64,000 nt of DNA from contig CAYWRU010000003.1 of assembly GCA_964460795.1 (NCBI GenBank), positions 62,001 through 126,000 on the forward strand, given 5' to 3'. The notes under the pieces were generated by a model that had not been told where the DNA came from, ran no database searches, and was given only the letters and a program-made list of their open reading frames with translations. Shown here one piece after another: positions 43,308 to 52,327 of this stretch. Position 1 is the stretch's first letter; the number at the start of each line of letters is the position of its first letter. A program made the position numbers and the translations under genes. This stretch comes from CAZOOM01 sp964460795 (GTDB lineage Bacteria; Omnitrophota; Omnitrophia; Omnitrophales; Aquincolibacteriaceae).

Positions 43308-43913
43308 TTGATAGACCTTTTTCATAAAGGCGGACCCATGATGTGGCCGCTCCTCATTACCTCGGTCCTTTCTGTGGCTGTTGTGATCGAACGCATTTAT
43401 TTCCTCATTAAAATCACGGTTCAGCGCCAGCCTCAGGTGATGGAAAGCATCATGGCCAATGTGGAAAATGGCAATATCCAGGGCGCGCTTCTGGTGGGGG
43501 AAGGGACCAAGGATTTTGTAGCCCTGATTTTAATTTATGGTTTAAAACACCGCGCCCAGTCTCTGACCAATGCCCTGCTGCGCGCCTCGAATCTGACCCT
43601 GAAACAATTTAATTATGGATTGCCGGTCCTGGACACTGTCATCACGCTGGCGCCGCTTCTTGGACTTTTGAGTACCGTGACTGGAATGATTCATGCCTTT
43701 GGCATGCTGGGCGGCCGGGAAATTGATGCGCCTTCGGTCATCACAGGCGGCATTGCTGAGGCCCTGATCGGAACAGGATTTGGGCTTGCCATCGCCATCC
43801 TGGCCCTGATTCCTTTTAATTATTTCAATGCCCGGCTGGAAGAGGCCCGGCATGAAATCGAAGATACGGCCACGCATCTGGAACTTCTTCTTAATCTTCC
43901 TAAATCGCAATGA
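43308..43913 (+). CDS. exbB: ExbB/TolQ/MotA-type proton channel subunit
   Basis: 201 aa, three membrane segments. TTG at 43308 is the start: AAGGAGG lies four bases before it, while the nearby ATG at 43304 leads to a stop after seven codons. Family features: MMWPLLITSVLSVAVVIERIYFL and LGLLSTVTGMIHAF, IAEALIGTGFGLAIAI. It couples proton flow to a periplasmic partner with ExbD, whose gene overlaps it by four bases. No TonB or TolB gene follows, so the partner is unknown. Confidence 0.94.
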   Translation: MIDLFHKGGPMMWPLLITSVLSVAVVIERIYFLIKITVQRQPQVMESIMANVENGNIQGALLVGEGTKDFVALILIYGLKHRAQSLTNALLRASNLTLKQFNYGLPVLDTVITLAPLLGLLSTVTGMIHAFGMLGGREIDAPSVITGGIAEALIGTGFGLAIAILALIPFNYFNARLEEARHEIEDTATHLELLLNLPKSQ

Positions 43914-44329
43914 TTATTCCGTCCCCGGTTTCCCGGCGAAAAGCGCGTATTGAAATCATTCCGCTGATCGACATCATTTTCTTTTTGCTCGCCACTTTTA
44001 TGATGATTTCTCTTTCCATGATCAAACACCGCGGCGTGGATGTGAACCTGGCAACCGCTGCCACGGCCTCGCAGCAGGTCAAGGACAGCCGTTACACGAC
44101 AGTTTCTGTGACCCGAGACGGCGGTCTTTTTTTTAATAAGGAAAAGATTTCTTTCGAGCAGCTCTCCGAACGTTTAATTTCTCTCAAGGCCGGCGAATCC
44201 AATCCTAAAGTCGTTTTGACGGCAGATCGGGGTGCGGAGTATGGCACGGCCATCACGGCCCTGGATCAGATCCGCAAAAATGGAATCAAAGAAGTGGTTT
44301 TACAAACCCAGCTTCCTCCCCAAGAATAA
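43910..44329 (+). CDS. exbD: ExbD/TolR-type biopolymer transport protein
   Basis: 139 aa. One N-terminal membrane segment with the conserved proton-carrier Asp (IEIIPLIDIIFFLLATFMM), then a periplasmic domain (TTVSVTRDGGLFFNKEKI, KVVLTADRGAEYGTAITALDQIRKNGI). Overlaps exbB by ATGA. It is the proton-channel partner of ExbB. Confidence 0.95.
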   Translation: MIIPSPVSRRKARIEIIPLIDIIFFLLATFMMISLSMIKHRGVDVNLATAATASQQVKDSRYTTVSVTRDGGLFFNKEKISFEQLSERLISLKAGESNPKVVLTADRGAEYGTAITALDQIRKNGIKEVVLQTQLPPQE

Positions 44330-44518
44330 TTCCGCAAAACTAATCTTGTCTAAGCGCTCATTTTCTCCTCTTCAAAGAGCCGCCTAAAAAGACTCTCTAT
44401 TCCTCTTTTTTTAATATTTTTTTAATGCCTTTGACGCCCCTTTTAATTAGGAAATGAGTCTCACGCCCTGTAGGATTGAATTGAACTTGAAGATTGGTTT
44501 ATCGCAAAGGATACAGCG
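44330..44518 (+). promoter_or_regulatory. Probable kdp promoter region with a T-rich KdpE-like site
   Basis: 189 bases between exbD and the first kdp-linked gene. At 44403-44436 the T-rich run ctctttttttaatatttt and following ttttaatgcctttgacgcccc resemble the E. coli KdpE box in outline (T-run then CCCC). TTGACG at 44430 could be a -35, but no clear -10 at 17 bases is seen. Nothing here resembles a c-di-AMP riboswitch. Confidence 0.35.
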
Positions 44519-44749
44519 ATGAAAATACTGATTGCAGCAGGGATCTTGTGCATGAGTGTTTTAACAGACGTGCGAGCCGAAGCGGTTTTGAATCAACAAG
44601 AGTCGTGGGTGCCGGCCAAAGTTGCGGCGGTTTTAAGCCAAGATGTGCAGAAAGGGAAATTAGAAATGAATATTTTTTGGATTGATGGCGCCATTTTGTC
44701 CGCACTTTTTGCACTCGGGCTCTATATCCGTAAACGATATCGGGGGTAA
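44519..44749 (+). CDS. Small exported single-pass membrane protein, kdp-linked, unknown function
   Basis: 76 aa. Cleavable signal (MKILIAAGILCMSVLTDVRAEA) and a C-terminal membrane segment (IDGAILSALFALGLYIRK). It is followed within two bases by a 26-aa membrane peptide and kdpF, so it is part of the kdp operon. No known family. The ATG follows AAAGGATACAGCG. Confidence 0.7.
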   Translation: MKILIAAGILCMSVLTDVRAEAVLNQQESWVPAKVAAVLSQDVQKGKLEMNIFWIDGAILSALFALGLYIRKRYRG

Positions 44750-44751
44750 TC

Positions 44752-44832
44752 ATGGATTTCTTATTTATCGGACTGACGGTCATGCTTTTGGTTCTCACTT
44801 TTAGTCTTATTGTTCTGTGCGAAAAACTCTAA
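44752..44832 (+). CDS. 26-aa single-span membrane peptide of the kdp operon
   Basis: Too short for the usual length cut-off. MDFLFIGLTVMLLVLTFSLI then VLCEKL: one hydrophobic segment ending in a short charged tail. Such peptides with a terminal CE(R/K)L are often encoded beside kdpF. Its stop TAA overlaps the SD (TAAGGAG) of kdpF. Confidence 0.75.
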   Translation: MDFLFIGLTVMLLVLTFSLIVLCEKL

Positions 44833-44841
44833 GGAGATCTT

Positions 44842-44931
44842 ATGGAAATGGTTTACTGGATGGGCGGAATAATTTCCGTCATTTTATTTTTTTACTTACT
44901 GACAGCACTTCTGAAACCGGAACTATTCTAA
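44842..44931 (+). CDS. kdpF: KdpF, small subunit of the Kdp potassium ATPase
   Basis: 29 aa. MEMVYWMGGIISVILF then FYLLTALLKPELF; the C-terminal YLLTALLKPELF is the KdpF hallmark. It is a single membrane span that stabilises the KdpABC complex. SD TAAGGAG is right before it. Confidence 0.9.
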   Translation: MEMVYWMGGIISVILFFYLLTALLKPELF

Positions 44932-44956
44932 CGGCGGAAGGCGAAGGAGAAGAACA

Positions 44957-47038
44957 ATGAGTACGCATCATAAAGCAAAAGCTTTGTTTGATCCGGCAAT
45001 TGCGATACCGGCCATGATCCAATCCTTTCAAAAGCTGGATCCGCGTCATCAGATTAAAAATCCGGTCATGTTCGTGGTTTTTATCGGAAGTATTTTGACG
45101 ACCGGACTCTATTTTCAGTCCCTCCTAGGTCAGGGTGAGGCCAGTCCAGGATTTATTTTGGCCATTACACTTTGGCTTTGGTTTACATTGATTTTTGCGA
45201 ATTTTGCCGAAGCGCTGGCCGAAGGACGCGGCAAGGCGCAGGCGGAAACGCTGAGAAAAGCCCGCAAAGACACTCCGGCTAAAAAATTGTCAAAGGTCCC
45301 GTATCAATCCGGCGACCGCTATCAGACTGTTTCAGCCATGGTCCTTAAAAAGGGCGATGTGGTTCTCATTGAGGCCGGGGAAGTGATTCCCATGGACGGG
45401 GAAATCATTGACGGAATTTCTTCGGTCGATGAAAGTGCTATTACCGGAGAAAGCGCTCCGGTGATTCGGGAATCGGGCGGGGACCGGAGTGCAGTGACCG
45501 GCGGCACGCGCGTTTTGTCCGACTGGATTGTGGTCCGGATTTCTTCCAATCCTGGGGAAACTTTTTTGGATCGCATGATCGGAATGGTCGAAGGCGCGAA
45601 GCGGCAAAAAACTCCGAATGAAATTGCGCTTAATATTTTACTGGCCGCACTGACGATCGTTTTGTTCGGAGCCACGGTCACCTTGCTGCCTTATTCTATT
45701 TATAGCGTGCTCACGGCAGGTCAGGGAACGGTGGTTACGGTCACGGTGCTGGTCGCACTTCTGGTTTGTTTGATTCCAACCACAATTGGCGGACTTCTTT
45801 CTGCGATTGGCATTGCAGGCATGGACCGCATGATTCAGGCGAATGTGATTGCCATGTCCGGACGTGCGGTGGAAGCGGCGGGCGATGTGGATGTTCTTCT
45901 ATTGGATAAAACCGGAACGATTACCCTGGGAAATCGTCAAGCCACGGCCTTTCTTCCGACAAATGGTGTGACGCCGCAGGAGTTGGCAGATGCGGCACAG
46001 ATAGCATCGTTGTCGGATGAAACCCCAGAAGGGAGAAGCATCGTGGTTTTGGCGAAAGAAAAATATCAAATCCGCGAACGAAATATCCATGAACTCGGAG
46101 CTTCTTTTGTCCCTTTCACGGCTCAAACGCGCATGAGCGGCGTCAATTTAGCTGATGGCCGCGAGATCCGAAAAGGAGCATCGGATGCGATCGAGTCCTA
46201 TGTCAAAAAGTCTGGAGGATTTTTTCCAAAGGATCTGAAAGACAACATTGAAAATATTGCCAAGTCCGGAGGGACTCCGCTCGTGGTGGCAGATAATCGG
46301 AAGGTTCTGGGTGTCATTCAATTAAAGGATATTGTCAAAGGAGGAATTAAGGAACGGTTTGGAGAGCTTCGCCGGATGGGAATTAAAACAGTGATGATTA
46401 CCGGTGACAATCCTTTGACAGCGGCTGCCATTGCCGCCGAAGCGGGGATGGATGATTTTCTTGCTCAAGCCACGCCTGAAGCAAAATTGAAACTGATCCG
46501 TGACATGCAAAACGGAGGTCGTCTGGTGGCTATGACCGGAGATGGAACGAACGATGCTCCGGCTCTCGCGCAGGCCGATGTCGCTGTGGCCATGAATACC
46601 GGAACTCAAGCTGCCAAAGAAGCCGGAAACATGGTGGATCTTGATTCCAATCCCACAAAACTCATTGAGATTGTTGAAATCGGGAAACAACTGCTCATGA
46701 CCCGCGGATCTCTCACCACCTTCAGTATTGCAAATGACATTTCCAAATATTTTGCAATTATCCCCGCAGCTTTTGTGGGGACGTATCCCGAGCTTGCGAA
46801 GCTGAACATCATGCATCTTGCGACGCCGGAAAGCGCCGTGCTGTCAGCCGTCATCTTTAATGCGCTGATCATTATTGCGCTCATTCCGCTTGCGCTTCGA
46901 GGCGTGCCTTACAAGCCCATGGGGGCGAGCCGCCTTTTGCGTGACAATATTTTCATTTATGGACTGGGCGGCATTATTGCGCCTTTTATCGGCATTAAGT
47001 TGATTGACATGCTGCTGGTTGCACTTCATTTGACATAA
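44957..47038 (+). CDS. kdpB: Potassium-transporting P-type ATPase, subunit B
   Basis: 693 aa. Catalytic subunit; the phosphorylated Asp is D317 in DKTGT. TGES (ITGES in ESAITGESAPVI), GDGTNDAPALAQADVAVAMNTG and a seven-helix membrane region are in order. It hydrolyses ATP to drive K+ entry through KdpA. SD GAAGGAGAAGAACA. It stands upstream of kdpC and kdpA, not between them, which is unusual. Confidence 0.97.
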   Translation: MSTHHKAKALFDPAIAIPAMIQSFQKLDPRHQIKNPVMFVVFIGSILTTGLYFQSLLGQGEASPGFILAITLWLWFTLIFANFAEALAEGRGKAQAETLRKARKDTPAKKLSKVPYQSGDRYQTVSAMVLKKGDVVLIEAGEVIPMDGEIIDGISSVDESAITGESAPVIRESGGDRSAVTGGTRVLSDWIVVRISSNPGETFLDRMIGMVEGAKRQKTPNEIALNILLAALTIVLFGATVTLLPYSIYSVLTAGQGTVVTVTVLVALLVCLIPTTIGGLLSAIGIAGMDRMIQANVIAMSGRAVEAAGDVDVLLLDKTGTITLGNRQATAFLPTNGVTPQELADAAQIASLSDETPEGRSIVVLAKEKYQIRERNIHELGASFVPFTAQTRMSGVNLADGREIRKGASDAIESYVKKSGGFFPKDLKDNIENIAKSGGTPLVVADNRKVLGVIQLKDIVKGGIKERFGELRRMGIKTVMITGDNPLTAAAIAAEAGMDDFLAQATPEAKLKLIRDMQNGGRLVAMTGDGTNDAPALAQADVAVAMNTGTQAAKEAGNMVDLDSNPTKLIEIVEIGKQLLMTRGSLTTFSIANDISKYFAIIPAAFVGTYPELAKLNIMHLATPESAVLSAVIFNALIIIALIPLALRGVPYKPMGASRLLRDNIFIYGLGGIIAPFIGIKLIDMLLVALHLT

Positions 47039-47040
47039 TT

Positions 47041-47112
47041 TCATGTCATCCCCGAATGGTTTTATCGGGGATCCAAAATACTGGATTCCCGCTTTCGCGG
47101 GAATGACAAACT
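47041..47112. repeat. GTCATCCCCG ... CGGGAATGAC inverted repeat between kdpB and kdpC
   Basis: tgtcatccccg (left) and cgcgggaatgacaa (right) bracket palindromic words (cggggatcc, ggattcccg). Same class as 19753-19852. It separates co-transcribed genes and may modulate mRNA stability or read-through. Confidence 0.75.
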
Positions 47113-47127
47113 AGGAGGAGAAAACCC

Positions 47128-47703
47128 ATGATACGCAAACAGATTCGTCCAGCTTTGTTTTCGTTTTTGCTGCTTACCTTGATCACAGGCGTCTTTTATC
47201 CGCTTGCAGTCACGGGGATTGCTAAAGTATTTTTCAATCATCAGGCGGAAGGAAGCTTGATGGTGAAGGATGGAAAAGCCGTAGGCTCAGACCTGATCGG
47301 GCAGGCGTTTGATGATCCAAAATATTTGTGGGGACGTCCTTCTGCTACGGCACCGGCTTTTAATGCCTCGGCTTCTTCAGGGTCCAATTATGGTCCTATG
47401 CATCCGGATTATCTAAAAGCTGTGGAAGAACGGGTGAAAGTTTTAAAAGATGCAGATCCTATGAATCAAGCGCTTGTGCCTGTGGATTTAGTGACGGCTT
47501 CCGGGAGCGGGCTTGATCCCCAGATCAGTATGGCAGGGGCCTACTATCAAGTGCCGCGAATCGCACGCATACGCGGCATTGCGGAAGATGAAGTTAAAAA
47601 AATCATTTCAAAAAATACGCAGGGCCGTTTTCTTGGGATTTTGGGGGAGCCTGCGGTGAATGTTTTAAAAGTGAATCTGGAATTGGATGAGGTGACAAAA
47701 TGA
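47128..47703 (+). CDS. kdpC: Potassium-transporting ATPase, subunit C
   Basis: 191 aa. N-terminal membrane anchor (LFSFLLLTLITGVFYPLAVTG), then the periplasmic part with family signatures GQAFDDPKYLWGRPSAT, FNASASSGSNYGPMHPDY and SGSGLDPQISMAGAYYQVPRI. Stabilises the K+ pump. SD TAGGAGGAGAAAACCC. Full length. Confidence 0.97.
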   Translation: MIRKQIRPALFSFLLLTLITGVFYPLAVTGIAKVFFNHQAEGSLMVKDGKAVGSDLIGQAFDDPKYLWGRPSATAPAFNASASSGSNYGPMHPDYLKAVEERVKVLKDADPMNQALVPVDLVTASGSGLDPQISMAGAYYQVPRIARIRGIAEDEVKKIISKNTQGRFLGILGEPAVNVLKVNLELDEVTK

Positions 47704-47850
47704 CGCGAAGCGTCATCCCCGAATGTTTAATCGGGGATCCACGGTTTAAATAAGGATTCCCGCCAAAACATTGCGGGAATGACGGGGGCTTCGTTGGCCC
47801 CTCGCACTTTCCCGTGCTGGTTTGACGAAAACCAGCCGGGAATGACAGAA
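47703..47850. repeat. Tandem GTCATTCCCG-class palindromic repeats between kdpC and kdpA
   Basis: Words gcgtcatccccgaat, cggggatccacgg, ggattcccgcc, gcgggaatgacggg, ccgggaatgacag. Two units appear in succession. It makes the kdpC-kdpA gap about 160 bases, much longer than is typical of this operon. Confidence 0.7.
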
Positions 47851-47865
47851 AGGAAAGAAATAATT

Positions 47866-49608
47866 ATGACTACAAACGATTTTATCCAGTGTGCCATTTA
47901 TATGGCTGTCCTGCTTTTGCTTGCGAAACCTTTGGGGACTTACATGGCGCGTGTTATGGAGGGAGAGTCCCGCGTCAACCAGTGGTTTCGAGGGGTGGAG
48001 TCTTTCATTTATAAAGTGTGCGGCGTCAATCTTACGAACGGCGAGATGAACTGGAAGATGTACGCTGTGGCTTTTATGGCCTTTAATGCGTTGGGAATTT
48101 TTGTGGTCTATACCCTCCAGCGTTTTCAGAATGTTCTACCGCTGAATCCCATGGGCATGGCTGCCGTCACGCCGGACTCTTCTTTTAATACAGCCGTCAG
48201 TTTTGCCACGAACACCAATTGGCAAGGCTATGGCGGCGAAAGCACGATGAGCTATCTGACTCAGATGATCGGGCTCGGAGTCCAAAACTTTGTATCCGCC
48301 GCAAGCGGTATTGCAGTGCTCTTTGCTGTGATCCGTGGTTTTGTCCGCAAACAGACGGAAAATATTGGAAATTTTTGGGTGGACCTCGTGCGCAGTACGA
48401 TTTATATCCTGCTGCCACTTTCCATCGTGGTGGCCACGATTTTGGTCTCTCAAGGCGTGCCGCAGACTTTTGGGCCCTCTAAGAAGGTGTCACTTCTTCA
48501 ATCTATCAAAGATGGAAACGGAAATGAGGTGAGCGAGCAAGTGATTGCGGTAGGTCCCGTGGCTTCACAAATCGCCATCAAACAGCTGGGTACCAATGGC
48601 GGCGGTTATTTCAATGTGAATTCTGCGCATCCGCTTGAGAATCCCACTCCGCTTTCCAATTTTGTGGAAATGCTTTCGATTCTTTTGATCGCAGCCGCAC
48701 TTTGTTACAGTTTTGGATATCAGGTCAAAGACACGCGCCAAGGTTGGGCGCTTTTGATTGCGATGACAATTATTTTTGTACCCTTGCTTGGAATTTGTAC
48801 TCACTTTGAGCAGTCCGGTAATCCGATGCTTTCCAAAATGGGGATTGATCAATCAGCCTCAGCGCTGCAGCCCGGTGGAAATATGGAAGGCAAAGAAGCA
48901 CGCTTTGGCATTGCCAGCTCCACCATTTGGGCGGCTGCGACCACGGCGGCGTCCAATGGCTCGGTCAATGCGATGCACGACTCTTTTACGCCGATCGGCG
49001 GATTGGTTCCGATGTGGCTGATGCAGTTGGGCGAGGTCATCTATGGAGGCGTGGGATCAGGACTTTATGGAATGCTGGCCTTTGTGCTTGTCGGCGTTTT
49101 TGTTGCCGGTCTTATGGTGGGGAGGACTCCGGAATATTTAGGAAAGAAAATTGAAGCCTATGAAATGAAAATGGCTTCAATCATGATTTTGATTCCGCCC
49201 ATTCTTGCGGTTTTTGGAACCGCGATTGCTGTGGTGGCTCCGGGCGGAAAGGCCACGATTTTTAATCCTGGTATTCATGGATTCAGTGAGGCTCTCTATG
49301 CCTTTTCATCCGCGAGCAATAATAATGGAAGCGCGTTTGCAGGACTTGGAGCTAACAATCTCTTTTACAATACGGCTCTTGGCCTTTGCATGTTCTTTGC
49401 CCGGTACTGGCTGGCGGTTCCTGCGCTTGCCTTTGCCGGATCTCTGGCTCAAAAGAAAATGGTTCCGGTAAGTTCAGGAACACTTCCCACGCATACGACG
49501 CTTTTTATTTGGTTTCTTATCGGCATTGTCGTTTTGGTCGGCGCCTTGACCTTTTTTCCGGCGCTGGCACTGGGGCCTATTGTAGAGCAACTAAATTTAA
49601 CGGCTTAA
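47866..49608 (+). CDS. kdpA: Potassium-transporting ATPase, subunit A (K+-selective channel)
   Basis: 580 aa, ten membrane segments. The four selectivity-filter loops are visible: NTNWQGYGGE, GTNGGGYFNVN, AASNGSVNAM and SNNNGSAFAG. Binds and passes K+. The start at 47866 (MTTNDFIQ) is supported by AAAGGAAAGAAATAATT; a longer open frame upstream reads through repeat DNA. Confidence 0.97.
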   Translation: MTTNDFIQCAIYMAVLLLLAKPLGTYMARVMEGESRVNQWFRGVESFIYKVCGVNLTNGEMNWKMYAVAFMAFNALGIFVVYTLQRFQNVLPLNPMGMAAVTPDSSFNTAVSFATNTNWQGYGGESTMSYLTQMIGLGVQNFVSAASGIAVLFAVIRGFVRKQTENIGNFWVDLVRSTIYILLPLSIVVATILVSQGVPQTFGPSKKVSLLQSIKDGNGNEVSEQVIAVGPVASQIAIKQLGTNGGGYFNVNSAHPLENPTPLSNFVEMLSILLIAAALCYSFGYQVKDTRQGWALLIAMTIIFVPLLGICTHFEQSGNPMLSKMGIDQSASALQPGGNMEGKEARFGIASSTIWAAATTAASNGSVNAMHDSFTPIGGLVPMWLMQLGEVIYGGVGSGLYGMLAFVLVGVFVAGLMVGRTPEYLGKKIEAYEMKMASIMILIPPILAVFGTAIAVVAPGGKATIFNPGIHGFSEALYAFSSASNNNGSAFAGLGANNLFYNTALGLCMFFARYWLAVPALAFAGSLAQKKMVPVSSGTLPTHTTLFIWFLIGIVVLVGALTFFPALALGPIVEQLNLTA

Positions 49609-49643
49609 ACCAGATTGTGCTCTGTCAGAAGAGACGGATCCGC

Positions 49644-49649
49644 TATAAT
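49644..49649 (+). promoter_or_regulatory. TATAAT upstream of kdpD, possible separate promoter
   Basis: A perfect -10 hexamer lies 11 bases before the kdpD ATG, giving a near-leaderless transcript. No good -35 at 16-18 bases is seen. kdpDE may thus have their own weak promoter in addition to read-through from kdpA. Confidence 0.4.
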
Positions 49650-49660
49650 TTCAAATACCT

Positions 49661-52327
49661 ATGCAAGATCATCGCCCTGATCCGGATCAACTGCTGGCTT
49701 CTCTTAAGAATGAAGAAGCTCGCAGCCAAAAAGGGAAGCTTAAGATTTTTCTCGGCATGTGCCCGGGTGTAGGGAAAACCTATGCCATGCTTCAGGCTGC
49801 CCGCCAGCGCGCCGCGGAAAAAATCGATGTCCTTGTCGGAGTCGTGGAAACACACGGTCGCAAAGAAACCGAAGCGCTTCTGGACGGCCTTGCCGTTGCC
49901 TCAAAGATCAAACGCCCTTATAAAAATACCGTCCTCGAAGAGATGGATATCGATACCATCCTGATGATTCGTCCGCAGCTCGTGCTAGTCGATGAGTTGG
50001 CGCACACTAACTCTCCTGGAAGTCGCCATCCAAAGCGCTATCAAGATGTGATGGAGCTATTGAACGCGGGCATCGATGTTTATTCCACGCTCAATGTTCA
50101 GCATGTGGAAAGCCGTGCCGAAGCCGTCAGTCAGATCACAGGAGTCCGTATGCAGGAGACGGTTCCAGATTCTTTGCTGGATGAAGCCGAAGAAATCATC
50201 CTCATTGATCTCACTCCGGAACAGCTTCGTCTGCGCCTTCAAGAAGGCAAGGTTTATTTGGGAGAGCGCGCTGCGACGGCCGCAGAAAATTTTTTCCGGG
50301 AAGAAAATTTGACCGCCCTTCGGGAAATGGCGCTTCGATTGACGGCGGAGCGTGTGAATCAGGATCTCCGCGAGATTATGACCGAGCAGCGGATTCAAGG
50401 GCCGTGGAAAGCGGGGGAATGTCTGATGGTGGCTGTCGGTCCCACGCCTTTTTCAGAAAGTTTGATCCGCTGGACCCGGCGTGCCGCGGCCTCGATGAGT
50501 GCGCCGTGGATTGCAGCCTATATTGAATCTTCGGGCTTAGATGAAGAAGAAAATAAAAGGCTCCAAAAGAATCTGGCGTTGGCCCGGCAATTAGGAGCCG
50601 AAGTCATCGTGAGTCAAGGCGCAGATGTTGCACAATCCCTGATTCGAATTGCCCGGCAAAATAATGTCAGTCAAATTTGCGTCGGAAAACCCTGGAGCGG
50701 TGGACTGCTAACGTGGATGCGAAGCGGGCGGCTGATTCGGCGTCTTGTTGAATTGAGCGGAGATATTGACGTTCATCTGGTTCGCGTCAAAGGCTTGGGT
50801 GCAGCGGGAAAAAGAAAAAAATTGGAAAGGAATACCCCGGTTTTTGGAAAAGAACTTGCCTGGGTGTTCGGAATTGCTGCGGGAGTTACGGCGCTCAGTT
50901 TCGGAATCGAAAAAATTGCGGGTTACACCTCGGTTTCGCTGATTTATTTATTAGCGGTCATGCTTTCCGGGATGATTCTGAGCCGCTGGTCGGTCCTGAT
51001 CTTGGGGGCCATGTGCGCTGTTTTATGGAATTTTCTATTCATTCCCCCGCGTTTTACGTTTTGGATTCATGAAACGCATGATTTCTTGATGTTCTTCATG
51101 TATTTTGTGGTTTCTCTCATCATGGGACAAATCACCTCACTTCTTCGTGAACGCGAGAGAGTAGAGCGCCGGCAGGAGGAACGCGCCCATGTTCTTTATC
51201 AAATGACCCGGACCATTGCGGTAAGCCATAATTCCCATGAGGCAGTCGAAAGCGCCCTTAAAAAACTGGAAGAAATTTTGAAGGTTCGTGCCGGGCTTTA
51301 TTTGGGGGATGACAAAGGAAAGCCTTCTTTTGAACATCCCTGGAGCGGGAATCTCGGGCTTTCGGGCAAGGAAAGAAGCGTTGCAAATTGGGCCTTTCTC
51401 AAACAGCAGCCGGCAGGGCGCTTTACGGAAACACTTCCCGAATCACAAAATTTTTACTTACCGCTCATTTCTCTCGACAAAACGCTCGGAGTCTTGGCGG
51501 TTTATCCTTCTCAGGAGCATCTTTGGACCATGGATCAGCGGAGTCTTATCGAATCTTTCGCTTCTCTGATCACCGTTTTTCTCGAAAAAGATTTCTTTAT
51601 CAAAGTGGCGCAGGAATCCAAAATCAAAGAAGCCTCGCAAAAATTTCAGGAAGCGCTCTTGGACAGCGTGTCGCATGAACTCAAAACTCCGCTGACTGTG
51701 ATCGCCGGATCGGCCGAACATCTGGAAAAGGATGTAGACCGGGAAACTTTTCGAAAGTTGATTTCCGAAATCCGGACTGCCAGCCGGCGGCTTCTTCAGA
51801 CCGTGAATGGACTCCTTGAAATGTCGCGGCTTGATTCCGAGGCCATGCGGCTGAATCTGGATTGGTACGATGTGAGGGATATTCTAGGAAGTGTTTTGGA
51901 AGATTTACGCGATCTTTTAAACCAGCATGCAGTTCAGACACAATATGCTTCGGACCTTCCGCCCGCCAAACTGGATGAGGCTATTCTTAAAAATATACTT
52001 TCAATTTTGGTTTCTAATGCTGCGATTTATACACCGCCCAAGACTAAGATCTCCATCTCAGCTCAAAAGGAGAAAGGAAAATTAATCATTGATGTGTTGG
52101 ATGAAGGACCGGGCATCTCGGAAACGGATCTGAAACAAATTTTTGACAAATTTTACAGGGGGAAAGGAGTCCGGACCGGCGGCTTGGGTCTAGGGCTCTC
52201 CATTGCCAAGCGATTTGCTGAGGCGCACGGAGGTGAAATAAACGCTCAGAATCGGGAAAACGGCGGGGCTCACTTCCGGATCGAAATCCCTACTGATTTT
52301 TTTGAAAATAAGGAAGTGGGCCCATGA
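49661..52327 (+). CDS. kdpD: Sensor histidine kinase KdpD
   Basis: 888 aa. N-terminal KdpD domain with Walker A GMCPGVGKTYAML, a USP-like region (VAVGPTPFSESLIRW, ICVGKPWSGG), four membrane segments (about 410-490), a GAF-like segment, and HisKA/HATPase_c domains: the phosphorylated His is H672 (DSVSHELKTP), with GPGISETDLKQIF and GGLGLGLSIAKR in the ATPase part. Senses low K+ / turgor and phosphorylates KdpE. Overlaps kdpE by four bases. Full length. Confidence 0.96.
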   Translation: MQDHRPDPDQLLASLKNEEARSQKGKLKIFLGMCPGVGKTYAMLQAARQRAAEKIDVLVGVVETHGRKETEALLDGLAVASKIKRPYKNTVLEEMDIDTILMIRPQLVLVDELAHTNSPGSRHPKRYQDVMELLNAGIDVYSTLNVQHVESRAEAVSQITGVRMQETVPDSLLDEAEEIILIDLTPEQLRLRLQEGKVYLGERAATAAENFFREENLTALREMALRLTAERVNQDLREIMTEQRIQGPWKAGECLMVAVGPTPFSESLIRWTRRAAASMSAPWIAAYIESSGLDEEENKRLQKNLALARQLGAEVIVSQGADVAQSLIRIARQNNVSQICVGKPWSGGLLTWMRSGRLIRRLVELSGDIDVHLVRVKGLGAAGKRKKLERNTPVFGKELAWVFGIAAGVTALSFGIEKIAGYTSVSLIYLLAVMLSGMILSRWSVLILGAMCAVLWNFLFIPPRFTFWIHETHDFLMFFMYFVVSLIMGQITSLLRERERVERRQEERAHVLYQMTRTIAVSHNSHEAVESALKKLEEILKVRAGLYLGDDKGKPSFEHPWSGNLGLSGKERSVANWAFLKQQPAGRFTETLPESQNFYLPLISLDKTLGVLAVYPSQEHLWTMDQRSLIESFASLITVFLEKDFFIKVAQESKIKEASQKFQEALLDSVSHELKTPLTVIAGSAEHLEKDVDRETFRKLISEIRTASRRLLQTVNGLLEMSRLDSEAMRLNLDWYDVRDILGSVLEDLRDLLNQHAVQTQYASDLPPAKLDEAILKNILSILVSNAAIYTPPKTKISISAQKEKGKLIIDVLDEGPGISETDLKQIFDKFYRGKGVRTGGLGLGLSIAKRFAEAHGGEINAQNRENGGAHFRIEIPTDFFENKEVGP

